A DNA stretch of 13,126 nucleotides from CAYVUI01 sp964454745. Lineage in GTDB: Bacteria > Planctomycetota > Phycisphaerae > Sedimentisphaerales > Anaerohalosphaeraceae. The stretch is from positions 1 to 13,126 of the forward strand of contig CAYVUI010000123.1 of the NCBI GenBank assembly GCA_964454745.1, given 5' to 3'. Each line of letters begins with the position of its first letter. The first letter of the stretch is position 1. Positions 1-8,700 of this stretch are shown here, piece by piece. Under the pieces are notes generated by a model. That model worked only from the letters and a program-made list of their open reading frames with translations, made no database searches and had not been told where the DNA came from. Position numbers and translations under genes: made by a program.

Positions 1-285
1 CTGTTTTTGACTCAAAATTACAGTTCTTGCGGAAAATCTACATACTTATGAGATGGCTGTGAACTATTTATTCTTCCTTCGTAATACTACGACAGTAAGA
101 TTTTAGATGTAATTATCTGACAAAGTCGGATGAGCGTAGCTCGTTTTCCTAATGCCACAGCCGTAAGGCTGTGGCTCTTTGCTTTCAAGACAAAATAGTA
201 CAGTATGACATTTCTATTTTCCTAACTCAAGATTCACTCATTAGCATATTTCATTGAAAACTTTTGAAATACACCCAAAATTATT
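1..285. other. Non-coding left flank
   Basis: No convincing gene is seen here. Two short plus-strand frames run in from the left edge and stop within about 60 bases; one could be the last residues of a gene outside the window, but nothing in them is recognisable. The only structured element is the hairpin at 154-175 with its small companion at 132-142. The remainder is AT-rich sequence downstream of the minus-strand zinc-ribbon gene. Confidence 0.4.
154..175 (+). terminator. Strong hairpin, possible terminator of an upstream gene
   Basis: A perfect 9-bp stem (GCCACAGCC with GGCTGTGGC) closes a GTAA loop, which is a stable GNRA tetraloop when read on the plus strand. A T-rich but interrupted stretch (TCTTTGCTTTC) follows, so it could end a plus-strand transcript that enters from before the window. 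On the minus strand no T-run follows, so it is a poor terminator for the zinc-ribbon gene. A smaller hairpin (GAGC-GTA-GCTC, 132-142) sits just upstream, and the pair could also be a REP-like dispersed repeat. Confidence 0.4.
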
Positions 286-471
286 TTACGGTATCCTTCT
301 ATCCAATCTTGGCATATCTGTACCCTCGTAAAATTCCACCAGGCATTCTTCACAACAAAAGTGTTCCAAGTCTCCCAGTGGTACGATTCCTCTCGGACCC
401 AATACACACTTTTCCACACTGATCACATCTACGCCCAATTCAAGCTTTTTATCACATTGGCTGCATTTCAT
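286..471 (-). CDS. Small CxxC / CxxC zinc-ribbon-like protein
   Basis: This 61-residue protein has a CSQC pair at residues 3-6 and a CCEEC cluster at residues 39-43, with a further Cys at 22. Two CxxC knuckles about 35 residues apart are the usual layout of a one-zinc treble-clef or zinc-ribbon fold. The segment between them (GPRGIVPLGD) is polar and loop-like. The start is well supported: on the minus strand AGGAGGT (plus positions 482-488) lies 10 bases before the ATG. It is transcribed divergently from the winged-helix gene, with about 160 bp between the starts. No enzymatic motif is visible. It could be a small nucleic-acid or protein-binding module, but its function is unknown. The reading frame and zinc-binding character are more certain than any role. 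Confidence 0.6.
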   Translation of the reverse strand: MKCSQCDKKLELGVDVISVEKCVLGPRGIVPLGDLEHFCCEECLVEFYEGTDMPRLDRRIP

Positions 472-629
472 CCTTTTTTATACCTCCTGTTTATACCATA
501 AATCTGGGATTGAAATACATTGAACTTGTTTGCAACATTCTACAAAACAGGCACTCCATGACCATCTGTTGTCACTTTTGCATAGTAAATCAGTTCATCA
601 CTTAAAAAGGAAATTGCAGCTCTTTGCAT
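472..629. promoter_or_regulatory. Divergent intergenic region between zinc-ribbon gene and winged-helix operon
   Basis: About 160 bp separate two outward-facing starts, so promoters for both directions should lie here. The minus-strand gene has a clear AGGAGGT ribosome-binding site (482-488). For the plus strand only AAAAAGG (604-610) precedes the start. No strong -35/-10 pair stands out. The best minus-strand candidate is weak: TTCAAT (519-524) and TATGGT (495-500) with an 18-bp spacer. Because the first plus-strand gene encodes a DNA-binding protein, autoregulation from this gap is plausible but not shown. Confidence 0.3.
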
Positions 630-1217
630 ATGAAACGTAAAGAAGCTGCCCAATGGATTGAAAGAAATGAAAAGCGAAAACAGCTTTTCCTACATTTCAC
701 ACAACCTATGACCGCAAAGCAGATGGCCCAAAAAACCGGGATGAGCCTGGGCGAATGTTCTTTGATTCTGGGGCAACTCGTCCTGTGCAGGCTGGTAAAA
801 TGCCTCAATCCATCCGCAGTTCGAAGCCGTATTTACTGGTTGACTCCCACAGGAATTTTCTGTCAACGAAAAATATCAAACCAGAAAAACTTACCCAAAT
901 CCCTGAAAAAGCTCCCGGATATTGACTGGGAATTATACGGCTGGATTTGTTATAGTCATCGTTCTGCAGTCATTAAGGCTCTGACAGAGCCTATGCAGCC
1001 GGCAAAGATCAAGCGTAAAATCACACAAAGCAATCGCAGGGCCAAAATCAGTGCCAATAATGTCCGTGACATCATTCGACTTTTTGTGAAAAAAGGGATT
1101 GTTGAGCCTGTTCAATACCGAAAAGAAGCACATCCTCGATATGAACTGACACAGATTGGCAAAGCACTTCAGTCCTTCCTCATTCAATCACAGGTAAATG
1201 CAATTTCTAAAAAATGA
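630..1217 (+). CDS. Double winged-helix DNA-binding protein
   Basis: This roughly 195-residue basic protein has two winged-helix units. The first spans about residues 18-78 and includes a helix-turn-helix (MTAKQMAQKTGMSLGECS). The second spans about residues 106-182. Each ends in the wing signature Y-x-L-T-x-x-G (YWLTPTG, YELTQIG), as in MarR/ArsR-like folds. No ligand or catalytic domain is seen, so a transcriptional regulator or the DNA-binding subunit of a complex is likely. I chose the ATG at 630. A TTG at 624, in frame two codons earlier, sits closer to the AAAAAGG at 604-610 and is possible. The stop overlaps the start of the next gene as ATGA, so the two proteins are probably made together. 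The duplication of the domain inside one chain is somewhat unusual. The fold is fairly sure, the role is not. Confidence 0.75.
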   Translation: MKRKEAAQWIERNEKRKQLFLHFTQPMTAKQMAQKTGMSLGECSLILGQLVLCRLVKCLNPSAVRSRIYWLTPTGIFCQRKISNQKNLPKSLKKLPDIDWELYGWICYSHRSAVIKALTEPMQPAKIKRKITQSNRRAKISANNVRDIIRLFVKKGIVEPVQYRKEAHPRYELTQIGKALQSFLIQSQVNAISKK

Positions 1218-3343
1218 TATATGATCAATACCCGGATAATTATTCTGCAATACAGGATGACAATACTGACAACTACAACATCCTCTCTGAAAATCCTCCC
1301 TTCTCGGAACCGCCAAAAGAATTCTACTCCATCGGCACGGACCCGGAAACCGGGCTTAAAGATAAAATAATCCAGAATCACGGACATGACTCCAAACAGG
1401 CCCATTTTGTAAATGAACTGGAAGATTTTCTCAGTAATCCGGACCAATATCATCAAGCTTCACAGCAATTCAAAAATTACGTAAGACAGCATACTGTCAT
1501 TCCTAAAAATACAGGATATTTTTTAGATGGATTTATTAATTCAGGATATATTAAAGCTCTTGAATCCATTTCGGCTCCGGGATCGGATAAGGCCCTTTGT
1601 TTCTATGAACAATATGCACGTGATAATGGCACTTCGCTGCCAGAAGCTTTCCTGTTCGGTCCCAACGGCTCAGCCAGACGGGCCTTATCTGACTGGAAAC
1701 TTGAAGAAGCCCTTCGGGGCCAGCATCGAGGCCCTCAAAGACCGAAATGTCAGGAAATAGAAAAAATCTATGATAAAGCCTTCCACAACACATTTCAGAT
1801 TCCTGAATATCGAAATGAAAAGAATCAATATACTCAAATTGACCTTCCAAGTGAAATCAAGAATCTACCTAAAGGACTGGAAGGAACTCTTAATGAGGTA
1901 TTTTACCGATCTCCGCAATTATATTGCGGGAGATGGTACAAGGGAATCAAAAGGCTTAAAGGGGATCTGCCCTATGAGATCCTTGAAACGATAACGATTG
2001 AATTGTTAAAAAAACAGGGAAAATGTGACTCTTCATATATTATACCGGATGTGTCCAAATTAGAGCAACTTATTGAAAAGGCCAATCATTCCGGTCAAAA
2101 TCCCTTTTTATCATTATATCATCAACTAGATAAGAGGACTCTAAAGAAGAAATGGAAGGAGGCCAGGGGATTATTAAATGATTATGCGGTAAAGCTTTGG
2201 AAAGAAAGAAAGCCTTTGGGCAAGATAGAGAAGCAAAAAGACTTTCCGGGAACCATCTATCTTAACCATGGCAGATACTATTGGCTGCCTAAATATGGAG
2301 AAAAAGTGGTTCCCCTTATCCCTGAAAAGGATAAGAACAGGATTCCCGGTGGTTTATACAAAAATGAACCTGGTGGTTATTTCTGGTGGATTCCTCGCCT
2401 TAAATTCAGGAGACGTATGATACCGGAAGGGGAAAAAGTGGCCACCAAAGACCTTAAAACCGCTCAAATGCTACAACAGAAAGAATGGGAAAGCATTCAG
2501 GAAAATGAACCTCAGCTTGCAAAAAAGCTCAAAAACCAAAGAAAATGGGGCACAACCACAACTCACAAACCCACTGCCGTTAAGATTGCCAAAAAGATAT
2601 GGGATCGGATGCAGAAAAATGATCCCAAAACCGCTTTAAGGATTGCAACTGACCATCGACCGGATTCACAAAAACCGGATATGGATGAGGTATGGCCCAG
2701 TTGGGAAGAACAGACCATTCGACTAAAAGGGATGGATTATTCACCCAAACTGCCCATTGTCTATCCCAAACAAAGGATTCACGATGAATGGAAATACGGA
2801 TTGAGAGTACCGGAGAATCTTAAACCCATCGTGGATAAAATGAAAACAGTGGACTGGATTGCAAGGGATACAAGGCTGGTTTTTGATGACAATAAATATC
2901 CTGCCACAAAAGAAATGGCGATTCAATCCAATGGTCTGGATTGGACAAATGAACAAGAGGACAAAGGTACAAAATACAATATATATGGTGTCACTTCCCT
3001 GGATTACCAAACGGGAAGAATTCAATTTAAAGTCTACCGGCCCGGATACCATTCTTCTGAAACACTGGCAGAAGAGATCTATCATATTGTTTATGAAATG
3101 ATTCGACAAGAAAAGCCAAAGACCTTTGCAGAGATTCACAAATGGCATGAAAAGGAAATCAAGAGCGGTATTGATCCAACGTTGGACTTGTCAGAAAGAT
3201 TTTCAAAGGCAATGGCTCAGGAAGAAATGGGCTATAAGCAAAGCCTTCCACGGAGTGTAGTCAAGCAGGCACAGAAGATTTTTTCAGAGAACAATACCGT
3301 ATCATCTGGGACCCTGAGAAATGTCAAAAATGCTTTTTTGTAA
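1214..3343 (+). CDS. 709-residue protein of unknown function, duplicated arm-like domain and EExxH site
   Basis: I do not recognise this protein as a known family. There is no signal peptide or membrane segment, so it should be cytoplasmic. Residues 60-340 are mainly helical and charged. Residues 345-371 and 377-413 look like two copies of one basic beta-rich unit (PGTIYLNHGRYYW, then PGGLYKNEPGGYFWW), the second followed by EGEKVATKDLKTAQ and a helix. This resembles the arm-type DNA-binding domain at the N-terminus of tyrosine recombinases, but no recombinase catalytic domain follows. Near residues 586-670 the pattern of beta strands, then SETLAEEIYH at 615-624, then SERFSKAMAQEE at 660-671 resembles a zincin metallopeptidase in which the first His of HExxH has become Glu. 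An inactive or altered site is therefore likely. It is translationally coupled (ATGA) to the winged-helix gene. DNA-binding mobile-element or phage-like function is an inference. Confidence 0.7.
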   Translation: MIYDQYPDNYSAIQDDNTDNYNILSENPPFSEPPKEFYSIGTDPETGLKDKIIQNHGHDSKQAHFVNELEDFLSNPDQYHQASQQFKNYVRQHTVIPKNTGYFLDGFINSGYIKALESISAPGSDKALCFYEQYARDNGTSLPEAFLFGPNGSARRALSDWKLEEALRGQHRGPQRPKCQEIEKIYDKAFHNTFQIPEYRNEKNQYTQIDLPSEIKNLPKGLEGTLNEVFYRSPQLYCGRWYKGIKRLKGDLPYEILETITIELLKKQGKCDSSYIIPDVSKLEQLIEKANHSGQNPFLSLYHQLDKRTLKKKWKEARGLLNDYAVKLWKERKPLGKIEKQKDFPGTIYLNHGRYYWLPKYGEKVVPLIPEKDKNRIPGGLYKNEPGGYFWWIPRLKFRRRMIPEGEKVATKDLKTAQMLQQKEWESIQENEPQLAKKLKNQRKWGTTTTHKPTAVKIAKKIWDRMQKNDPKTALRIATDHRPDSQKPDMDEVWPSWEEQTIRLKGMDYSPKLPIVYPKQRIHDEWKYGLRVPENLKPIVDKMKTVDWIARDTRLVFDDNKYPATKEMAIQSNGLDWTNEQEDKGTKYNIYGVTSLDYQTGRIQFKVYRPGYHSSETLAEEIYHIVYEMIRQEKPKTFAEIHKWHEKEIKSGIDPTLDLSERFSKAMAQEEMGYKQSLPRSVVKQAQKIFSENNTVSSGTLRNVKNAFL

Positions 3344-3370
3344 ATACCTTGAGGCTATCTGTTTTTCCAT

Positions 3371-3394
3371 ATGTGTGCCATACGTATGTCACAT
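3371..3394. promoter_or_regulatory. Palindrome downstream of the 709-aa gene, possible operator
   Basis: CATACGTATG (3379-3388) is a perfect 10-bp palindrome. It is flanked by ATGTG (3371-3375) and CACAT (3390-3394), which are also complementary though slightly off-centre. No T-run follows, so a terminator is unlikely. It lies about 75 bp before the -35 box of the TPR/Rhs operon, a position that could suit a regulator site. Short palindromes arise by chance, so this is a weak call. Confidence 0.2.
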
Positions 3395-3465
3395 GACTGA
3401 AATACTCCTTGAGTTTCGAATCATTTTATGAAAGATATATTTTGAAAATATTTGTATTTTTTTAC

Positions 3466-3495
3466 TTGACAATTTCACTCAAATGTATTTATAGT
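3466..3495 (+). promoter_or_regulatory. Sigma-70-type promoter for the TPR-Rhs operon
   Basis: TTGACA (3466-3471) is a perfect -35 hexamer and TATAGT (3490-3495) matches the -10 consensus in five of six positions. The spacer is 18 bp. The flanks are strongly AT-rich. Transcription would begin near 3502, leaving an untranslated leader of about 190 nt before the TPR gene at 3695. This is the clearest promoter in the window and the only evident one for the three-gene block that follows. Confidence 0.65.
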
Positions 3496-3501
3496 AAAAT
3501 C

Positions 3502-3694
3502 TGTTTGAGCGGATTACCCCTGAGGGCAGTCCTTTTTGCTTAAGAGCAATTGAGGGATATTTTGTGAGGTTTTCCTTGCGGTATAGTTAACTGGAATGGT
3601 GTTAGGTTAATGCTCTAATTGCCCGTATCATTCATTCCATTACAAAGGAACAGAGAAAATATATAAAAACTCTATCTAGAGAAAGGGGAATTTT
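3502..3694 (+). promoter_or_regulatory. Structured 5' leader of the TPR-Rhs operon
   Basis: Two alternative foldings share bases. Early in the leader GGATT (3511-3515) pairs with AGTCC (3528-3532), with CCC/GGG inside, and is followed at once by five T's (3533-3537): a terminator-like hairpin. Alternatively GGGCAGT (3524-3530) can pair with ATTGCCC (3618-3624), enclosing a second stem AGAGCA (3543-3548) with TGCTCT (3611-3616) and a third, TTAAC (3587-3591) with GTTAA (3606-3610). The two states cannot coexist. The layout suggests a cis-regulatory RNA or attenuator, but it matches no riboswitch class I recognise. The ribosome-binding site AAAGGGGA (3682-3689) is outside these stems. Confidence 0.35.
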
Positions 3695-5704
3695 ATGCGC
3701 AAACTTAGAAGCCACATTTCTAAAAATTTCATCAAACAATCGAATACTAATGTTGTAGTTGCTTTTCTTGTATTGCTATTTCTGAGTGTTGTTTCCTCTT
3801 TTACCTTGCAGGCAGATACTGTTGACCCCCTTTATCAAGAGGCACAATCCGCATATCTGAATAAGGACTATGAGAATGCTAAAACACTGTATGCACAATA
3901 TTTAACGGAAATCGAGCCTGGCGATTTATATGAAAGAATCACTTTGCAAATTAAAGAGATTGACTTTCGTTTAACAATCAATAATGGAAACTTGGAAAAC
4001 GCTCGACAAATAGCTGCTGAAATTTACAACTCTGATTGCAGTGCAGAGAATCGAGCGAAATCTTTATACCTGACGGGAACCCTGTTTGAAAGTAACGGCT
4101 ATTATTCAGACGCATTGATTCAGTATGAATTGATTGTTAACGAATTCTCTGAAACGCACTCTGCCGGACCTGACAAAGCGGAATTTAGGCTAAAATACTT
4201 CCTCTGCCGAACGGCTTTAGTAAACAATGACTTCACATCGGCAGCTCAGTATGGAGAAGAAATCAAAAAACTTGACACTTCGACCACAGTAAAACCCCAG
4301 CAACTTTATGCCACAGGCTGGATATTTGAAAGCAAACGAAGATATTCAGATGCTTTGGGGTTTTACAATAAAATTTTAAATGAATATCCTGATTCAACGT
4401 ATGCCGGGCCCGGTAAAGCAGCTTTTCGTGCCAGATACATTCAGTGTCAAAATTCCCTTGAAAGTGAAAATATTTCAACGGCAGAACAACTAAAAGATGA
4501 AATCCTTCTCTTAAATTCACCAGATCATGAGAAACCTGAACAATTGTATCTTCTCGCAAAGCTATTTGAGGAAAATGAGGATTATATAACAGCAGTAAAT
4601 CTCTACCAACAACTTAGTACTGAATATCCCCAGTCTGACCAGATGGGACCTGACAAGGCAGGATTTCATGCCCGATATACCGCATGTCATCTTGCATTAG
4701 AAAGTGGACAAGATAGGGAAGCAAGAATTATAGCTCAAGAAATCAGAGGCTTGAATTCTTCGCCTAAAGAAAAACCATATCAGCTCTACAAAACCGGTCT
4801 TTTGTTGGAAAAGAGTGATTTATGTCCTGATGCATTATCTTGTTATGTAAAGCTCCTTTCCGATTATCCCAATGCAATACATTCCGGTGCAAATTATGCT
4901 GGATTCCATGGTAAATATGTAGCCTGCAAGATTGCACTGCAAAAAGGCAATATATCACAAGCGAAAGCCTTGGCCAATCAGATTAGGCAATTGGATATTC
5001 TACCGGAAAGAAAAGCTGCGATTTATTATTCCGCAGGCTCTCTTTTTGCGGAGAAAGGACTATTTGTACCCTCATATGAGGAGGAAATAATAAATCATTC
5101 ATTGCAAGTCATGCAATCTTTTTATAATGACATTATCAGCTTTGAAAGCCCGGAGAGCAAATACTACGGATATGCCCAAATCTACCTGGATGCCTTTGAT
5201 GTAATTCAGTCCATTAATCAAAAAGATTCACAGGCTGTTGAGCAAAAGATATCTCAATTAAAAACAAAACACAGTGGCGACGATCTGACAATGGCTTTGT
5301 TTATTATTGCAGAGAGGTACTACGGCATGGGCAAGTCCGGAGATGGAGAGGAGTATCTTTATAAGTCTCTTGCGATATATGAGCAGGATATTTTGGCAGA
5401 CATCCCCAATAACAGGCTTTCCGCAGCCTCTCATTACATGAGGGGGTTGAATTACCGGAAACTAAAAGATTATGCACAAGAAGCAGAATCATTTATGACA
5501 GCCTATATGATCGATCCGGAGTTTAAATATGCCGAATTTTGCATTTATATGGTGGCACGAGTACATCAGGGGCTTGTCCATAGCGGAACATATACAAGCG
5601 AAGAGGCAGAGCCTGCCATTCGGCAAGCCTATGAACTGCTTTCTGAAAATCATCCGCAATCGCAATATGCCCAAATTGCTTTGCAATGGCTAAATCAGAA
5701 TTAA
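3695..5704 (+). CDS. Exported TPR-repeat protein with exact 80-residue units
   Basis: This 669-residue protein starts with a basic segment and a hydrophobic stretch (about residues 19-38) ending in TLQA-DTV, which looks like a signal peptide cleaved near residue 40. It would act outside the inner membrane. Residues 59-457 form five tandem helical units. The last four (138-217, 218-297, 298-377, 378-457) are exactly 80 residues each without gaps, with recurring GPDKAGF, ARY-x-x-C and YP-x-S motifs, and alpha-solenoid TPR character. A further TPR-like region fills residues 490-665. TPR solenoids serve as scaffolds for protein complexes. No catalytic motif is seen. The start has a strong AAAGGGGA site, and the Rhs gene follows 52 bp later with nearly the same site, so the two are likely one operon. 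A role in exporting, anchoring or displaying the Rhs protein is an inference. Confidence 0.85.
   Translation: MRKLRSHISKNFIKQSNTNVVVAFLVLLFLSVVSSFTLQADTVDPLYQEAQSAYLNKDYENAKTLYAQYLTEIEPGDLYERITLQIKEIDFRLTINNGNLENARQIAAEIYNSDCSAENRAKSLYLTGTLFESNGYYSDALIQYELIVNEFSETHSAGPDKAEFRLKYFLCRTALVNNDFTSAAQYGEEIKKLDTSTTVKPQQLYATGWIFESKRRYSDALGFYNKILNEYPDSTYAGPGKAAFRARYIQCQNSLESENISTAEQLKDEILLLNSPDHEKPEQLYLLAKLFEENEDYITAVNLYQQLSTEYPQSDQMGPDKAGFHARYTACHLALESGQDREARIIAQEIRGLNSSPKEKPYQLYKTGLLLEKSDLCPDALSCYVKLLSDYPNAIHSGANYAGFHGKYVACKIALQKGNISQAKALANQIRQLDILPERKAAIYYSAGSLFAEKGLFVPSYEEEIINHSLQVMQSFYNDIISFESPESKYYGYAQIYLDAFDVIQSINQKDSQAVEQKISQLKTKHSGDDLTMALFIIAERYYGMGKSGDGEEYLYKSLAIYEQDILADIPNNRLSAASHYMRGLNYRKLKDYAQEAESFMTAYMIDPEFKYAEFCIYMVARVHQGLVHSGTYTSEEAEPAIRQAYELLSENHPQSQYAQIALQWLNQN
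3869..5065 (+). repeat. Five tandem TPR units coding for about 80 residues each
   Basis: The coding sequence repeats with a period of 240 bp (237 bp for the first unit). The protein motifs recur in register, but the DNA copies have diverged considerably, so this is an old intragenic duplication and not a recent or slippage-prone array. Confidence 0.7.
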
Positions 5705-5756
5705 GAATAAATGTCTTTCAACAATAAATCTAAATTTCAATAAAGGGGATTTTAGG

Positions 5757-8700
5757 ATGAAATATGCAAAATGTATCTTATTCACAGCAATCATTTTTAT
5801 AATTTTGAACTCTATCATTATTGCATGCCCCCCTGGGAATGATTGGGATTTCTCTGAAGATCCAAACTCTACAAAGGATCCCAATTCCCCTACGGATCCC
5901 AATAATTTACCAAATCCCAATCCAAGTGATGCGGCAAGCGGCTCAGACCCAATTACTGTAAAGGGAGAGTATTATTATCAAGCTAAAGATATCGTCATTC
6001 CCGGCAGAACAATGGATGTGGTAATCAAACGTACCTATCGACAGGATTATTATAATGGCGAGAGTGGCTCCTACAAAGTAGATTTCGATTTAAATTTAGA
6101 ACCACCGTCCTATGTGAATGATTGCGGAGTGAGTTACACTTCGGGTGTTTATGATCACCAGTATGAATTGGGAGGGAATTGCAGTACATTTGAGGGCACA
6201 TATCGAGTGACTCCCTGTGAAAGTGGCCCTCAAACGCTCACTCTTTGGGTAGAATTGAGAGTCTATGACGGATCTCAGTGGTCTTGGGACAGGGCAGAGC
6301 ATGAGATTGATGTCTACCCAAGTGAGTATTCCTCACCTTTTGGCCATAACTGGGATATGAATTATAATATCAAAATATATGACGAAGGAGAAACTCTATA
6401 TCTCAATACCGGGCAAGCTAAAGTTGTTCCTTATGAATTTAAAACAGGCACAAGTCCAAGAGAATATTATCCGGATGATGCCACAGGACGGTATGATTAT
6501 ATTGTCAAAAATACCGATGACACATTTAAGCTGTTCAAGAAAAACGGCAACGAATTCATTTTTAATACGGATGGAAGAATCACAAGCATTACGAACCCCA
6601 AAGGATCGGAGATATCCTTCGCTTATACCGGAAATAAACTGACGACAATTACCGATGATCTCGGAAGAGATATCACGCTTCAGTATAACGGTATTGGACA
6701 GCTTACAACAATTACTGATTTTGAAAATCGTTCATGGAATTATACTTATTATTATAACCATAACCTAACCAAGGTAGAAGGGCCATATAATTATTCCAAG
6801 CAATATCAGTATGGCGATTATACAAAGCATCTTATTGAAGAAGTAACCGATCCAAATGGTCAGACATATATAGTAAATGACTATGATCAAAATGATCGAG
6901 TTACGACACAAACATATGGTGATTATGATACCACCTTCGATTATGACACAGAGCCCAATGCCGTAATTATATTAGACCCTAATGGCTTTTATACACTTAA
7001 TGAATATGAAGGCAACGGCTTAATAACAAGTAAAATTGATTATACCTATAATCCTCAGGATGATCCGAATCAATATGAGACTCAATATGTTCACAATGAT
7101 CATGCGGAAACCACCCGGATCATCTATCCCGCGGGCAACTGCGTGGATTATGAATACGATGATTCCGGCAATCTGCTGGGTGTCCTGTATAAATCAGATC
7201 CCGACACGGATGATCCCAATCTTTACACTCAGTTTACCTATAGCGACTATTTCAATCAGATTAAGACCATAACCGATCCCAAGGAAAATGTATATACATT
7301 CACCTATGACTATGATGACCCCTGTGACACGGACCCCAATGGCCTTCTAACCAAGGTCACTTTTCCTCAGGTCACCACAGAAAATGGCCAGGAAAATCCG
7401 GAAATTGAGTTTACCTACAACGTCTACGGCCAAATGGAGACGATAACCGCACCGGATGGTATCGTGACTAAGTATGTTTACTGCGATACCTCCAATGATC
7501 CCAACTATGGGCGTGTCATTGAGATCATCTCCGATTACAGCACAACGGATCCCTGTGCCCTGAATATCTCTACTTATCTGAAAAATGATAAGTTGGGCAA
7601 TATCATTGAAATCGAGGATCCCGAAGGCAATATCACACAATTCGAGTACGATGACTACAACAAACTCACAAAGGTCACCGATGCGCTGGACAATATTACC
7701 AAGCTTACCTATAATCCCAACTTGCTGCTTACCGAGATCGAGCGGGAAATCGGCGGCTCATCAGACCCCAACCAAATCGTCAGCTACACCTATAACATCC
7801 TCGATAAGGTCCGTACCATTACCGATCCGCTGGGCAAGGTAACCACCATCGGCTATGATGAAAATTACAACAAAGCCTCTCTCATGGACCCGGAAGGCCA
7901 GCAGGCCAATCCGCAGTACCAAACCTCCTATGCGCATGATGAAAGGGACCAACTTACATCCGTCACCAATGCGAACGATCACGAAACTATCTACGCCTAT
8001 AACCTAAACGGCGATCTTGATTCCGCGACCGACCCCAACGGAAATACGACGTACTATGACTACGATGATTTCGACCGCCTGATCTGTATCACCTATCCCA
8101 ATGACTCTAACGAGGTATTCTACTATGACGATAATTCCAATCTCACCAGCTTTGAGAACCGAAACGGCGATACGATCAGCTATCAGTATGACGCTCTTAA
8201 TCGGCTGATTCAGAAGAACTGGCCGGGCAATACCCGACAGATCAATTACTATTACGACATTTCAGGTCGCCTTACGGATGTAAATGATGTCCAGAGCGGT
8301 GTTCTGTTCGAGACTAACTATTACTATGACCGCCTCGGCAGGCTTGAGGCCGTCGTCGATCCATGGGGCCATCAGGTCGATTACGATTATGATGACGTTG
8401 GCAGAAGGACCAAACTGGTTTATCCAAATGACGATTACATCACTTACGGCTACGACGAATTGTCCCGCCTGATCTGGATCAAAGATGACAGCGACGCCAA
8501 CATCGTCGAATACGATTACGATGAGCTGTCCCGTCGGACGGAGATGCGCTACGCAAACGGATCTGTAACCAAGTACGAGTATGACCTCAAAAACCAGATA
8601 GAAGCGATCAAGATTGACGTCAATGGCGATCAGGTTTACGATGCCAACGATCTTGTTTATGAATACACGTACGACGATGTCGGCAATAGGGAAACTCTTA

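Noticed and set aside
2741..3148. 135-codon antisense frame within the 709-aa gene
   Set aside because: No ribosome-binding site and a Phe/Ile/Cys-rich product typical of a shadow frame; the sense gene is better supported.
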